Of a stretch of 23,456 nt of DNA, positions 1 to 6,956 are shown piece after piece. Under the pieces are notes generated by a model. That model ran no database searches and was not told the DNA's origin. It saw only the letters and a list, made by a program, of their open reading frames with translations. The number at the start of each line of letters is the position of its first letter. The first letter of the stretch is position 1. The translations under genes were made by a program, and so were the position numbers. Source of the stretch: Actinomycetes bacterium (GTDB lineage Bacteria; Actinomycetota; Acidimicrobiia; Acidimicrobiales; Ilumatobacteraceae); contig JAEZFY010000194.1 of the NCBI GenBank assembly GCA_023417265.1, positions 1 through 23,456 on the forward strand. Reading direction: 5' to 3'.

Positions 1-1168
1 TGCCGACCTTGGCCAACACCGCGTTCGGCGCCACGTCACCGGGCCCGTAGTTCACGTTCGACGCCAACGGACGCTCCGCCCCACACGGCCACACCGTCAC
101 GAACCCCGCCGCATCCGGCCCCACCGCGGTCACGTTCAACATCACCGCACTCGCGTCCGCAGCGACCCCGCCACGATCGGCAACCGTCAACTCGACGACA
201 CCACCAGCCACCACACGTCCCTCCCCCTGGAACAGACCGTCCACCGTCCGATCGTTGGCACCCTGACGCGTCTCCAACACCCGCGCCGGCACCAGCGGCA
301 CGATCGCCGGAGCATCGCCAGGGAGGCTGGCGTCGCCCATCAGATACTGCACCACCTCGCCGGCGGCGTGGGGCGCCCGCAACGGGCGGTCGATCGTGAA
401 CGGGTCGAGCGACACGACAACGGCCAACTCGACGTGGTCGCTGCCGGCGCCGATGGCCACGAGGTCGCCGACCGCGAACCCTGCCGAGCTGGCCACCGGC
501 AGCGTCGTCGCCGAGGCCGTGAGCGATTGGCCGAGCAGCGCGGCCGCCGTGGTTGCCCCCGTCAGCGTGGTCGCCGGGGCGACCGTGACCGGGAGCGGGG
601 GCCCCTCGCTGAAGCACTGCTCCTGGAGCGGCGACGGGGCCGCGGTGCCGTCGCCGCCGATCTCCACGAGGCCGTCGCCGCCCGACACGACCGGCACCCC
701 GTCGCGGCCCTGCGACACGACGCAGCGCCCGACGTTGGGGGAGCCGTCGGGCGATGGTTCCAGCCCGAAGATCTCGGCGATCACGTTGGTGACGAACACA
801 GGGATGCTCACCCGCAGGGCGGTCGAGACGCCGTCGCCGAGCGCCCGGCCGAGCTGCAGCCAGCCACCGTCCCAGTGCAGGTTGTAGTCGCGCGGATCGA
901 TCCACCGCGACTTGTCGACGTTGATCCGCGCGGCCCGCGGCAAGCCACCCTGGGGCGCGAACTGGGCAGCCGGCTCGTTGGGCTTGAACTGCTTGGCGAT
1001 GAACTTCACGCCGCCGGCCACGAACGTCGCCGACTCCGGATGCTGGGCGCGTAGCTCGGGGTGCTGGCGCAGGAAGTCGATCAGCTGGGCGTGCTCCTCG
1101 GGTGACAGCGGCGAGCCGTCGGCCTTCGTGAACGCGATCGGGTCGATGTAGAAGGTGGGGAGACCCGC
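1..1168 (-). pseudogene. 5'-truncated secreted protein with actinobacterial PARVLETR/LNVT module (partial at left edge)
   Basis: The minus strand reads openly for 389 codons from just below a TAA (plus 1169-1171) to the window edge. It has convincing protein character: it opens with LPTFYIDPIAFTKADGS, continues through KSRWIDPRDYNLHWDGGW, and passes a segment of the form SSAGFAVGDLVAIG. From about 316 down to 1 it carries a module with PARVLETRQG, VMLNVTAVGP, GFVTVWPCG and SNVNYGPGD. I recognise that module from many secreted actinobacterial proteins, especially Ilumatobacter relatives. No ATG, GTG or TTG lies between the TAA and clearly conserved-looking sequence; the first in-frame GTGs are near 1010-1022, inside the domain. 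The N-terminus and any signal peptide are therefore missing, by truncation or frameshift. The function of the N-terminal part is unknown to me. A real gene with a short internal start cannot be excluded. Confidence 0.62.
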
Positions 1169-1181
1169 TTACACGCGGGTC
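1162..1181. repeat. Perfect 7-bp inverted repeat at the truncation point
   Basis: GACCCGC-TTACAC-GCGGGTC is a perfect 7-bp stem with a 6-nt loop. The loop contains the stop codon (TTA on plus, TAA on minus) that ends the open frame of the secreted-protein fragment. The hairpin therefore sits exactly where coding similarity stops, which makes it a candidate scar, attachment site or recombination point. It has no T-tract, so it is not a convincing intrinsic terminator. Confidence 0.45.
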
Positions 1182-1330
1182 GCGCCGAGACCCAAGCGAC
1201 ACCGCAAGGAACCTGAGCCGCGCACCGACCGCACTTTGTCGCAATGGACGCGCTGGTGGGTTGAGGATGGTCGGTCTGGTGTGCGTGTCCTCGCGCAACG
1301 CGATCACATATGGGGCTACGGTGCGCGGGC

Positions 1331-2230
1331 ATGGAGGCGGAAGACACCAAGCCCTGCCCGTTCTGCGCCGAGACGATCAAGGCCGCTGCGATCGTGTGCC
1401 GCTTCTGCGGTCGCGACCAGCCAGCCACCAACCCGTCAGCGTCAGAGTCAGTTGCGTCACCACTGCCCGACCCGCGGGCGACATCGAGGACGGTCGTGCC
1501 AGAGGTGCCATTCGACGTCACCGTGGAAACGCGTCGCGGGCTGGTGATTCCATCCGTGGTCGCCGAAGCTCTGCGATCTTCCGGGCACGCTCAAGCCGCC
1601 CGCGACTACACGACCGCGGTCGCAGCGCTCACCACCGACGCTTACCAGCTTCGAGCGGAAACCGAACGCTGGGTTCGCGTTACCGACGCACCCGGCGTCA
1701 CGCGTCCGCAAGCTGCGCCGCCGAGACCCGGGTGGCCAACCGAACGCGAAACCGCCGCACCCCTCGCCGGGACCCCCACCAGTCGTGCTGGTCGGAACAG
1801 CCGCAGACTCGTCGCTATCGGGACGGCCGCTGTTGTGGTCGCAGCCACTGCGGCCGGGATCGCGATCGTTGTGGCACGCGGGAGCAGCGCCCCCGAACCA
1901 GAGACCGTCTACTGTCCTGCTCAAGCCGACTTCGAGGCACTCGGCGGGATCGGTGAGTTCAACCCGGACCGACCGTCACATCGCGGGATCATGGGCATCC
2001 CCGAGAACGCGATCGTCGTCGGCTGCGACGCTGACACGCGCGCCTACGACGAGGCGACCGCTCGAGTCCGCGCCGGTTGGGACACCATGACCGAAGACCG
2101 GCGAACCGCCCAATGCGCCACCTACCTCACCCTCGGCGAGACCGCCTTCCTCGCCCAAGCGATGCGAGAAGGCACACCGCGAATGCACGCCGCTGCGTCG
2201 GTGGACTTCCTCGAAACCGTCTGCCGTTAG
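1331..2230 (+). CDS. Zinc-ribbon single-pass membrane protein of unknown function
   Basis: This is a 299-residue protein. An N-terminal zinc ribbon (C9-x2-C12 ... C23-x2-C26, KPCPFCAETIK and CRFCGRD) is followed by a Pro/Ser-rich and acidic cytoplasmic stretch. A short basic stretch and one hydrophobic segment come next (about residues 160-182), then about 115 residues predicted outside the membrane. The outer part holds four cysteines (about 195, 232, 262, 298) that could form two disulfides. ATG 1331 is preferred because it places the ribbon directly at the N-terminus; ATG 1310 in the same frame would add seven residues. Zinc-ribbon plus membrane-anchor proteins of this sort are common in actinobacteria and mostly uncharacterised. 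The gene stands alone between a truncated gene and a repeat cluster, and its codon choice looks less GC3-biased than its neighbours, so it may be acquired. No function is assigned. Confidence 0.75.
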   Translation: MEAEDTKPCPFCAETIKAAAIVCRFCGRDQPATNPSASESVASPLPDPRATSRTVVPEVPFDVTVETRRGLVIPSVVAEALRSSGHAQAARDYTTAVAALTTDAYQLRAETERWVRVTDAPGVTRPQAAPPRPGWPTERETAAPLAGTPTSRAGRNSRRLVAIGTAAVVVAATAAGIAIVVARGSSAPEPETVYCPAQADFEALGGIGEFNPDRPSHRGIMGIPENAIVVGCDADTRAYDEATARVRAGWDTMTEDRRTAQCATYLTLGETAFLAQAMREGTPRMHAAASVDFLETVCR

Positions 2231-2424
2231 CGCTGGCTACGGCGGGATTGTCTGACAGTCACGCTCCGGCCGGCAGCAGAAGGAAACGATTGGGATTCCT
2301 GGCGATGGCCCCTAACTCGACGCCCAAGACGGTCGGAATCAGGCGACGCGGACACGGCGCCGTCGCGCTGGGCGTCCGCTCGTGGCGCTTGAGACCGCAG
2401 GCTTTTCACCTCGGTGTCACCGCT

Positions 2425-2446
2425 TGTCACCTGAAACGTGGTGACA
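2425..2446. repeat. TGTCACC...GGTGACA inverted repeat
   Basis: TGTCACC (2425-2431) and GGTGACA (2440-2446) form a perfect 7-bp inverted repeat around an 8-nt spacer. Another TGTCAC lies ten bases upstream, at 2415-2420. The arrangement could be a protein-binding operator or a remnant of a transposable-element end. It is not followed by a T-tract on the plus strand, so a terminator is less likely. Confidence 0.5.
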
Positions 2447-2466
2447 GAAACCCTGAAAAACACCCC

Positions 2467-2506
2467 CATGTCACCGTGAAAACATCACGGCATGTCACCG
2501 TGAAAA
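2467..2506. repeat. 24-bp-period direct repeat containing TCACcGTGA dyads
   Basis: The 16-mer CATGTCACCGTGAAAA occurs exactly at 2467-2482 and 2491-2506, a period of 24 bp. Each copy contains the near-palindrome TCAC-C-GTGA (2471-2479 and 2495-2503). Evenly spaced dyads of this kind are typical of binding sites for a dimeric protein. They share the TGTCACC core with the inverted repeat just to the left. Confidence 0.6.
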
Positions 2507-2513
2507 GTCACAG

Positions 2514-3419
2514 TCAGAGGGGGGCGGGGGGGATCTGGCCGTGGACCCAGACCGGGATGCCCATCGGCATCAGGTCGTTCTCCCAGATCCAGTCCATCGC
2601 CGGCACGCTCACCCGCACGCAGCCGTGCGAGGCCGGGTAGTTGGGGATGCTGTTCGAGCCGTGCACGGCGATCCCGCCGGTGAAGTACTTCGGGCGGTAA
2701 ATCTGCCCCAGGTCGCCTTCCCACCAGCCCTCGACCCGCTCGCGGTACACCTTGTGCATGCCGTTGCGGGTGATCGAGTCGCCGGTCTGGCGCTCGCCCG
2801 GTGAGTTCTGGTCGGGTTCGTCGTAGGCGATCTCGCTGCCGGTGGAGGTGTTGAGCACCCACGTGGTGACGCCGTCGACGACGAAGAACAGGAGTTGCCG
2901 CGGCTTGTCGACCTCGACGAGCGTGCCGGCGTCGGTGCGCCCGTGGGCCTTCTCGGTGACCGTGCTCAGGAGCGCCGCGGTTTCCGGGCCGAGTACGCCG
3001 TCGGCGGTGAGGCCGTGGTACTTCTGGAACGCCATCACCGCCTGCTGGGTGGTGAGCCCGTAGTCGCCGTTGGCTGCCTGGAGCCAGAACCCGAGTTGCA
3101 GCAGGCGCCACTGGGCACGTTCCGTTTCGGGCCCGTCGTCACGGCCGACGGCAACGATCGGCTGCTCGACACCGGGCACCTCGTACGGGTCGATGGTGGT
3201 CGTCGTGGTGGGCGCGACCGTCGTCGTAGTGGTCGGCGCGAGCGTCGTCGTCGTGGTCGGCGGGAGCGTGGTGGTGGTCGGGGCGACGGTGGTCGAGGCC
3301 AGTGTCGTCGGCGCCGAGGTCGGCTGCTCGGTGGGTGGCGCGCTGGCGACCGACGTGGTGGCGCACGCGCCGAGGAGGAGCGTTGCGGCGATCAGAAGAG
3401 GGGTTCGGGCGCTGCGCAT
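2514..3419 (-). CDS. L,D-transpeptidase lipoprotein with peptidoglycan-binding domain
   Basis: The product has 301 residues and is predicted to be exported and lipid-anchored. A signal peptide ends in the lipobox L16-G-A-C19. Next comes a long Thr/Pro spacer (about 21-78) with repeated APTTTTT units, probably a wall-spanning linker. A PG_binding_1 domain follows (about 97-151, with GDYGLTTQQAVMAFQ). The C-terminus is a YkuD catalytic domain (about 167-295) with the signature H253-G and S264-H-G-C267-V-R269, Cys267 being the nucleophile. Such enzymes form 3-3 crosslinks in peptidoglycan or attach proteins to it. I chose ATG 3419 because it directly precedes the signal peptide; the frame runs open to 3614, but the extra residues look like non-coding sequence. 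The gene lies downstream of gluQ on the same strand with a 149-bp gap. Confidence 0.92.
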   Translation of the reverse strand: MRSARTPLLIAATLLLGACATTSVASAPPTEQPTSAPTTLASTTVAPTTTTLPPTTTTTLAPTTTTTVAPTTTTTIDPYEVPGVEQPIVAVGRDDGPETERAQWRLLQLGFWLQAANGDYGLTTQQAVMAFQKYHGLTADGVLGPETAALLSTVTEKAHGRTDAGTLVEVDKPRQLLFFVVDGVTTWVLNTSTGSEIAYDEPDQNSPGERQTGDSITRNGMHKVYRERVEGWWEGDLGQIYRPKYFTGGIAVHGSNSIPNYPASHGCVRVSVPAMDWIWENDLMPMGIPVWVHGQIPPAPL

Positions 3420-3568
3420 TCGGTGGTGATCGACGTCGTTTCGGTTGGGCGTCCCAACACCGCTCGGCCGGTGAGGACTGGTGGGGAGGTGCCCGCCAGC
3501 CCGCCGTGTACTGCGCTCAACCATAGCGGCGGGCTGTGCCCAGGGGCGGTCAGGTCGAAACGGTTTGG

Positions 3569-4555
3569 TCAACGATTGGGCAACAGTTCTGTGGCAATTC
3601 GGTGAACGTCGCACGGCGTCCGTGGGATCGCCGCAAAGCCGACCGCGGCGAACGTCTCCGCGAGTTCGGCCGGCGTGGCGGTGCCCTCGGCGGGCAGGCC
3701 GAGCGAGCGTGCGAGCCGGAGCATCACGGCACGCGCCGGGACGCCGCGCTCGGCGAGGTCGGCCAGGGTCACCGCGGTGTGGGCGGGGCCAGCGCGCTTG
3801 GCGAGCCGCTGCCCGGCCGCGTCGACGACGAGTGGCACGTGGGCGTACTCGGGCTGCGGCAGTCGGAGCAGGCGCTGCAGTACGATCTGGCCACCGGTCG
3901 ACTCGAGCAGGTCGTCGCCGCGCACCACCTGGGTGACGCCCTGGGCGGCGTCATCGACGACGACGGCCAGGTTGTAGGCGGGGACGCCGTCGGCGCGGGC
4001 GAGCACGACGTCGTCGGCCATCGTCTCGACCGGGCCGGCGACGTGGTCGACGAACGCGATCCGCTCGGCGCCGGCGCGCAGCCGCAGCGCGGCGGGGCGT
4101 CCTGCGGCAGATCGCTCGGCACGCTCGCGTGCGGTCAGGTCGCGGCACGTGCCCGGGTATCCGGCGACCGGCCCGTGCGGCGCGGCTGCTGCGGCGGCGA
4201 TCTCGGCCCGGATCTCGCGGCGGGTGCAGAAGCACGGGTACACGCGGCCGACCGCGGTGAGCTCGTCGATGGCCGCCCGGTAGCGATCGAAGCGCTCGCT
4301 CTGGAACACCACCTCACCGTCCCAGTCGAGGCCGAGCGCGGCGAGATCGGTGAGTTGGGCGGCGGCGTGGGCCGGCGAGGCGGTCATCTGGTCCAGGTCT
4401 TCCATGCGCACCACGAAGCCGCGACCCGTGGCCCGGGCGGCGAGCCAGGCGGCAAGTGCGGTGCGCAGATTGCCGAGATGCAGCGCGCCGGTGGGCGAGG
4501 GCGCGAACCGGCCGGACACATGCGCCAGTCTGGCTGCGACGACGGCGCGTAACAT
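3569..4555 (-). CDS. gluQ: Glutamyl-Q tRNA(Asp) synthetase
   Basis: This 328-residue class I synthetase catalytic core lacks a C-terminal anticodon-binding domain, which separates GluQ-RS from GltX. The family activates glutamate and attaches it to queuosine at position 34 of tRNA(Asp). The sequence shows FAPSPTGALHLGN (HIGH-type motif at H26-LGN), RMEDLD, the zinc ligands C108-x-C110, Y133 and C137 (YPCFC ... GYPGTC), and RLAKRAG near 250-256 in place of KMSKS. ATG 4555 is taken as start. A GTG at 4519 (VSGRFAPSPTG) is a strong alternative, because family members usually begin only a few residues before this motif and because 4555 leaves just 6 bp to the divergent neighbour. The frame stays open far upstream, but that part is a shadow of the gene on the other strand. 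Confidence 0.9.
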   Translation of the reverse strand: MLRAVVAARLAHVSGRFAPSPTGALHLGNLRTALAAWLAARATGRGFVVRMEDLDQMTASPAHAAAQLTDLAALGLDWDGEVVFQSERFDRYRAAIDELTAVGRVYPCFCTRREIRAEIAAAAAAPHGPVAGYPGTCRDLTARERAERSAAGRPAALRLRAGAERIAFVDHVAGPVETMADDVVLARADGVPAYNLAVVVDDAAQGVTQVVRGDDLLESTGGQIVLQRLLRLPQPEYAHVPLVVDAAGQRLAKRAGPAHTAVTLADLAERGVPARAVMLRLARSLGLPAEGTATPAELAETFAAVGFAAIPRTPCDVHRIATELLPNR

Positions 4556-4561
4556 GCCGGG

Positions 4562-5881
4562 ATGCGCTGCCCCGTGTGCGATCGCCCGGTGCAGGCCGGG
4601 CAGCGTTTCTGTACGGGGTGTGGCACGGCGCTGCACGATCCGGGAGAGGGCGTGGCCACGTCGGTCGTCGCCGTCCAGGCGCCACCCGACAACGAGTGGG
4701 CCGACCCGGTGTGGGCACCGACCGGGAGCGTCCCCCTGCAGCCACCAGCGCCACCGGGCACCGACACCGCCGACTTGCCGGCCACCCAACCGGTGCGCAT
4801 CGAGCCTGCCGAGCCGCGGCTGCCCGAGCGCGAGCCGGAACAGGTCCTGACCCCGTACGACTACGGCGGCGACGCGACGGTGGTGACGCCGATCGAGTCG
4901 GCGACGGGTGTGCTGCCCGCCGGGTACGGCGCTGCGCCGGGCGCGCCACGGCGGTTCGAGTTCCGCGTCACCGCCACGCTCGTGCTCGGCCTGGCCACGG
5001 CGGTGGTCGCGATGGCGGCGCTGTTCACCGACGTGCTGCGAATCGAGAGCAGCCGCCCGCTCACCGCCGCGCCCGACATGCCGGTGGGGTTCGGCACCGG
5101 CACGTGGCTGCTCGACGACCTCGCCGGCAACCTGTCGATCGCCGGGCTGTTGGCGGTGGTCGCGATCGCCGCCGGGGCAGTGGCGTCGGCCCTCGGCTGG
5201 ACGTGGGGCAGCGGCCTGGCGGGCGGTGGTGGGTTGGCGTTCGGTGGCCTGGCCGCGTTGGCGGTCGGGTTGGCGCAGATGCCGATCGACGCCGCCCACG
5301 CGTACGCCCGGATCCCCGCCGATCCACCGTTCACGCTGTCGATCACCCGCGACATCGGCTACCACCTGTTGATCGCCGCGGCGGCACTCGGGTTGGTGTT
5401 GTTCTTCGCATCGTTCAACGACGCCCGCGACCGCCGCTCGGGCTTGAACCCGTGGATCGCTGCGCTCGGCGGCCTCGCCGTCGTCATCGCCGCCGCCGGG
5501 CCGCTGATCCACGAAGGCCGGGCGCGCTTCAGCGACAACTGGTATCTCGTCGAGGCGCCGGGTGAGCCGCCGGCGATGCTGCTCGCCGGGCGGGCGATCC
5601 AGCTCGCCGCGTTCCTGCTCGCCGGCTTGCTCGGGTTCCTGTCGGTGCGCCGCTGGGGCCTCGGGATGGTTGCCGGGGGCACCCTGCCGTTCGTGTGGTT
5701 GGCGGTGAGCACGTTGCTCGACCTCACCGATCGGCCGGTCGGGCCGGCATACCGCAACCCGGGCTCGGCCGAGGTCGACCTGCACGGGATCACCGTGATC
5801 GGGGTCGCGGCATTGATCTCGATGCTGCTGCTGGCCGCGATCGGGGCCTACGACCAGACGGTCCGCGAGCGCGTCCGCTGA
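4562..5881 (+). CDS. Zinc-ribbon polytopic membrane protein, unknown function
   Basis: The product has 439 residues. It begins with a zinc ribbon (C3-x2-C6 ... C17-x2-C20) immediately after the start, which fixes ATG 4562. A Pro-rich, acidic, probably disordered cytoplasmic region follows (about 25-132). Then come roughly eight hydrophobic segments (near 134-156, 191-213, 217-239, 265-285, 297-315, 342-362, 366-388 and 408-430). No catalytic motif is recognised. The architecture resembles many uncharacterised actinobacterial zinc-ribbon membrane proteins. Only 4 bp separate it from the aldolase-like gene downstream, so it is probably the first gene of the five-gene operon. Its start lies 6 bp from the annotated gluQ start on the other strand, so one or both messages may be leaderless, or the gluQ start is further in. 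Confidence 0.82.
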   Translation: MRCPVCDRPVQAGQRFCTGCGTALHDPGEGVATSVVAVQAPPDNEWADPVWAPTGSVPLQPPAPPGTDTADLPATQPVRIEPAEPRLPEREPEQVLTPYDYGGDATVVTPIESATGVLPAGYGAAPGAPRRFEFRVTATLVLGLATAVVAMAALFTDVLRIESSRPLTAAPDMPVGFGTGTWLLDDLAGNLSIAGLLAVVAIAAGAVASALGWTWGSGLAGGGGLAFGGLAALAVGLAQMPIDAAHAYARIPADPPFTLSITRDIGYHLLIAAAALGLVLFFASFNDARDRRSGLNPWIAALGGLAVVIAAAGPLIHEGRARFSDNWYLVEAPGEPPAMLLAGRAIQLAAFLLAGLLGFLSVRRWGLGMVAGGTLPFVWLAVSTLLDLTDRPVGPAYRNPGSAEVDLHGITVIGVAALISMLLLAAIGAYDQTVRERVR

Positions 5882-5885
5882 CAAG

Positions 5886-6956
5886 ATGGCCAGCGTGAGC
5901 GCCCCGATCGAACTGCGCAGCGACAACGCCGCCGGCGTGGCTCCCGAGATCCTCGCCGCCCTGGCAACCGCCAACGCCGGCTCGGCGCTCGCCTACGGTG
6001 CCGACCCGGTCACCGCTGAACTCGAGCGTGTCGTGCGCGAGGTGTTCGAGCACCCCGGCGCACGGGTGCTTCCGGTGACGAGCGGTACGGCCGCCAACGC
6101 CCTCGCACTGTCGGCATTGACGCCGCCGTGGGGCGCCGTGCTGTGCCACGACACCGCCCACATCTTGAACTCGGAGGGCGGCGCGACCTCGCTGCTCGGC
6201 GCCGGGGCGCAGATGCGCGGCGTACCCGGCGCCGACTCGCTGATCGATCCCGAGCCGCTCCAGGCCGCGCTCGACGCCGCCTGGTGGGGCGACCCGCATC
6301 ACAGCCAGCCGAGCGTGCTCTCGTTCACCCAACCGAGCGATCGCGGCACCGTCTATTCGGTGGCACGGCTCGGTGAGTTGGTGGCCATCGCCAAGCCGTT
6401 CGGGTTGCGTGTGCACCTCGACGGTGCGCGGCTGGCCAACGCGCTCGTCGCCACCGGCGCCAGCCCGGCCGACATGACGTGGCGCGCCGGCGTCGACGTG
6501 GTGTCGCTCGGAGCGACCAAGAACGGGGCCCTGTCGAGCGAAGCGATCGTCGCCTTCGACGCGAACGCCGCCGACGAACTCGTGTACCGCACGAAGCGGT
6601 CCGGGCACGTCACCAGCAAGATGCGGTTCCAGTCGGCGCAGCTGATCGCCTACCTCACCGACGGGTTGTGGTTGCGCCTGGCGAGCAACAGCAACGCCCG
6701 CATGGCCGAGTTGGCGGCGGGGTTGGCGGCGCTCGCCGAGCGCGGCGTGCGGCCCCTCAACCGACCCGACGTCAACATGCTGTTCGTCGAGCTGCCCGCC
6801 GCGGCCGTCGATGCGCTGGAGGCCGCCGGGGTGCTCTTCTACCGGATGGGCGCCGGCGGTTCGGGTGCGGCGGTCGTGCGCTTCGTGACGAGCTGGCAGA
6901 CCACCGCCGACGAGGTGGCCGCGGTGCTCGAACGCGTCGCCGCCGCGGTCGCGTGA
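5886..6956 (+). CDS. Threonine aldolase family PLP-dependent lyase
   Basis: This 356-residue fold-type I PLP enzyme belongs to the beta-eliminating lyase/low-specificity threonine aldolase family, which cleaves beta-hydroxy amino acids to glycine and an aldehyde. Visible signatures are ELRSDNAAG at the N-terminus, the phosphate-binding VTSGTAAN (about 64-71), H88 where the PLP-stacking histidine is expected, VHLDGARLANA with the cofactor-binding D179, and SLGATKNGA with the probable Schiff-base lysine K212. Length is normal for the family. It lies 4 bp after the membrane protein gene and overlaps the kinase start by 4 bp (GTGA), so all are probably co-translated. The true substrate is not evident: with a kinase and an S1P-lyase-like enzyme next in line it might act on a phosphorylated or long-chain beta-hydroxy amino acid, but that is inference. 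Confidence 0.88.
   Translation: MASVSAPIELRSDNAAGVAPEILAALATANAGSALAYGADPVTAELERVVREVFEHPGARVLPVTSGTAANALALSALTPPWGAVLCHDTAHILNSEGGATSLLGAGAQMRGVPGADSLIDPEPLQAALDAAWWGDPHHSQPSVLSFTQPSDRGTVYSVARLGELVAIAKPFGLRVHLDGARLANALVATGASPADMTWRAGVDVVSLGATKNGALSSEAIVAFDANAADELVYRTKRSGHVTSKMRFQSAQLIAYLTDGLWLRLASNSNARMAELAAGLAALAERGVRPLNRPDVNMLFVELPAAAVDALEAAGVLFYRMGAGGSGAAVVRFVTSWQTTADEVAAVLERVAAAVA

Larger units (their letters stand above)
2231..2513. other. Convergent intergenic region with a TGTCAC repeat cluster
   Basis: This 283-bp gap separates two converging genes. I see no coding sequence in it. The left two thirds look unremarkable. The right end (about 2415-2506) is AT-richer than the surroundings and holds five copies of TGTCAC or its complement GTGACA, described separately. 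No hairpin followed by a T-run is evident on either strand. Confidence 0.5.

Noticed and set aside
1162..1181. Possible tRNA-Val anticodon arm around TTACAC
   Set aside because: The stem has a 6-nt loop where a 7-nt one is needed, and no acceptor, D or T arm can be placed around it.
36..1307. A 423-codon minus-strand frame with a start codon at 1307
   Set aside because: Its translation is Arg/Pro/Gly-rich and without domains. It is the shadow of the frame that carries the recognisable secreted-protein sequence over the same DNA.
3193..3300. Tandem repeat of GTCGTCGTGGTCGGCG-like units
   Set aside because: It is the coding sequence of the Thr/Pro-rich wall-spanning linker of the L,D-transpeptidase, a normal low-complexity tether, not an independent repeat element.
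4556..5974. Upstream extension of the gluQ frame to 801 codons
   Set aside because: The extension is low-complexity shadow sequence antisense to the zinc-ribbon membrane protein. The GluQ motifs begin only after 4555.
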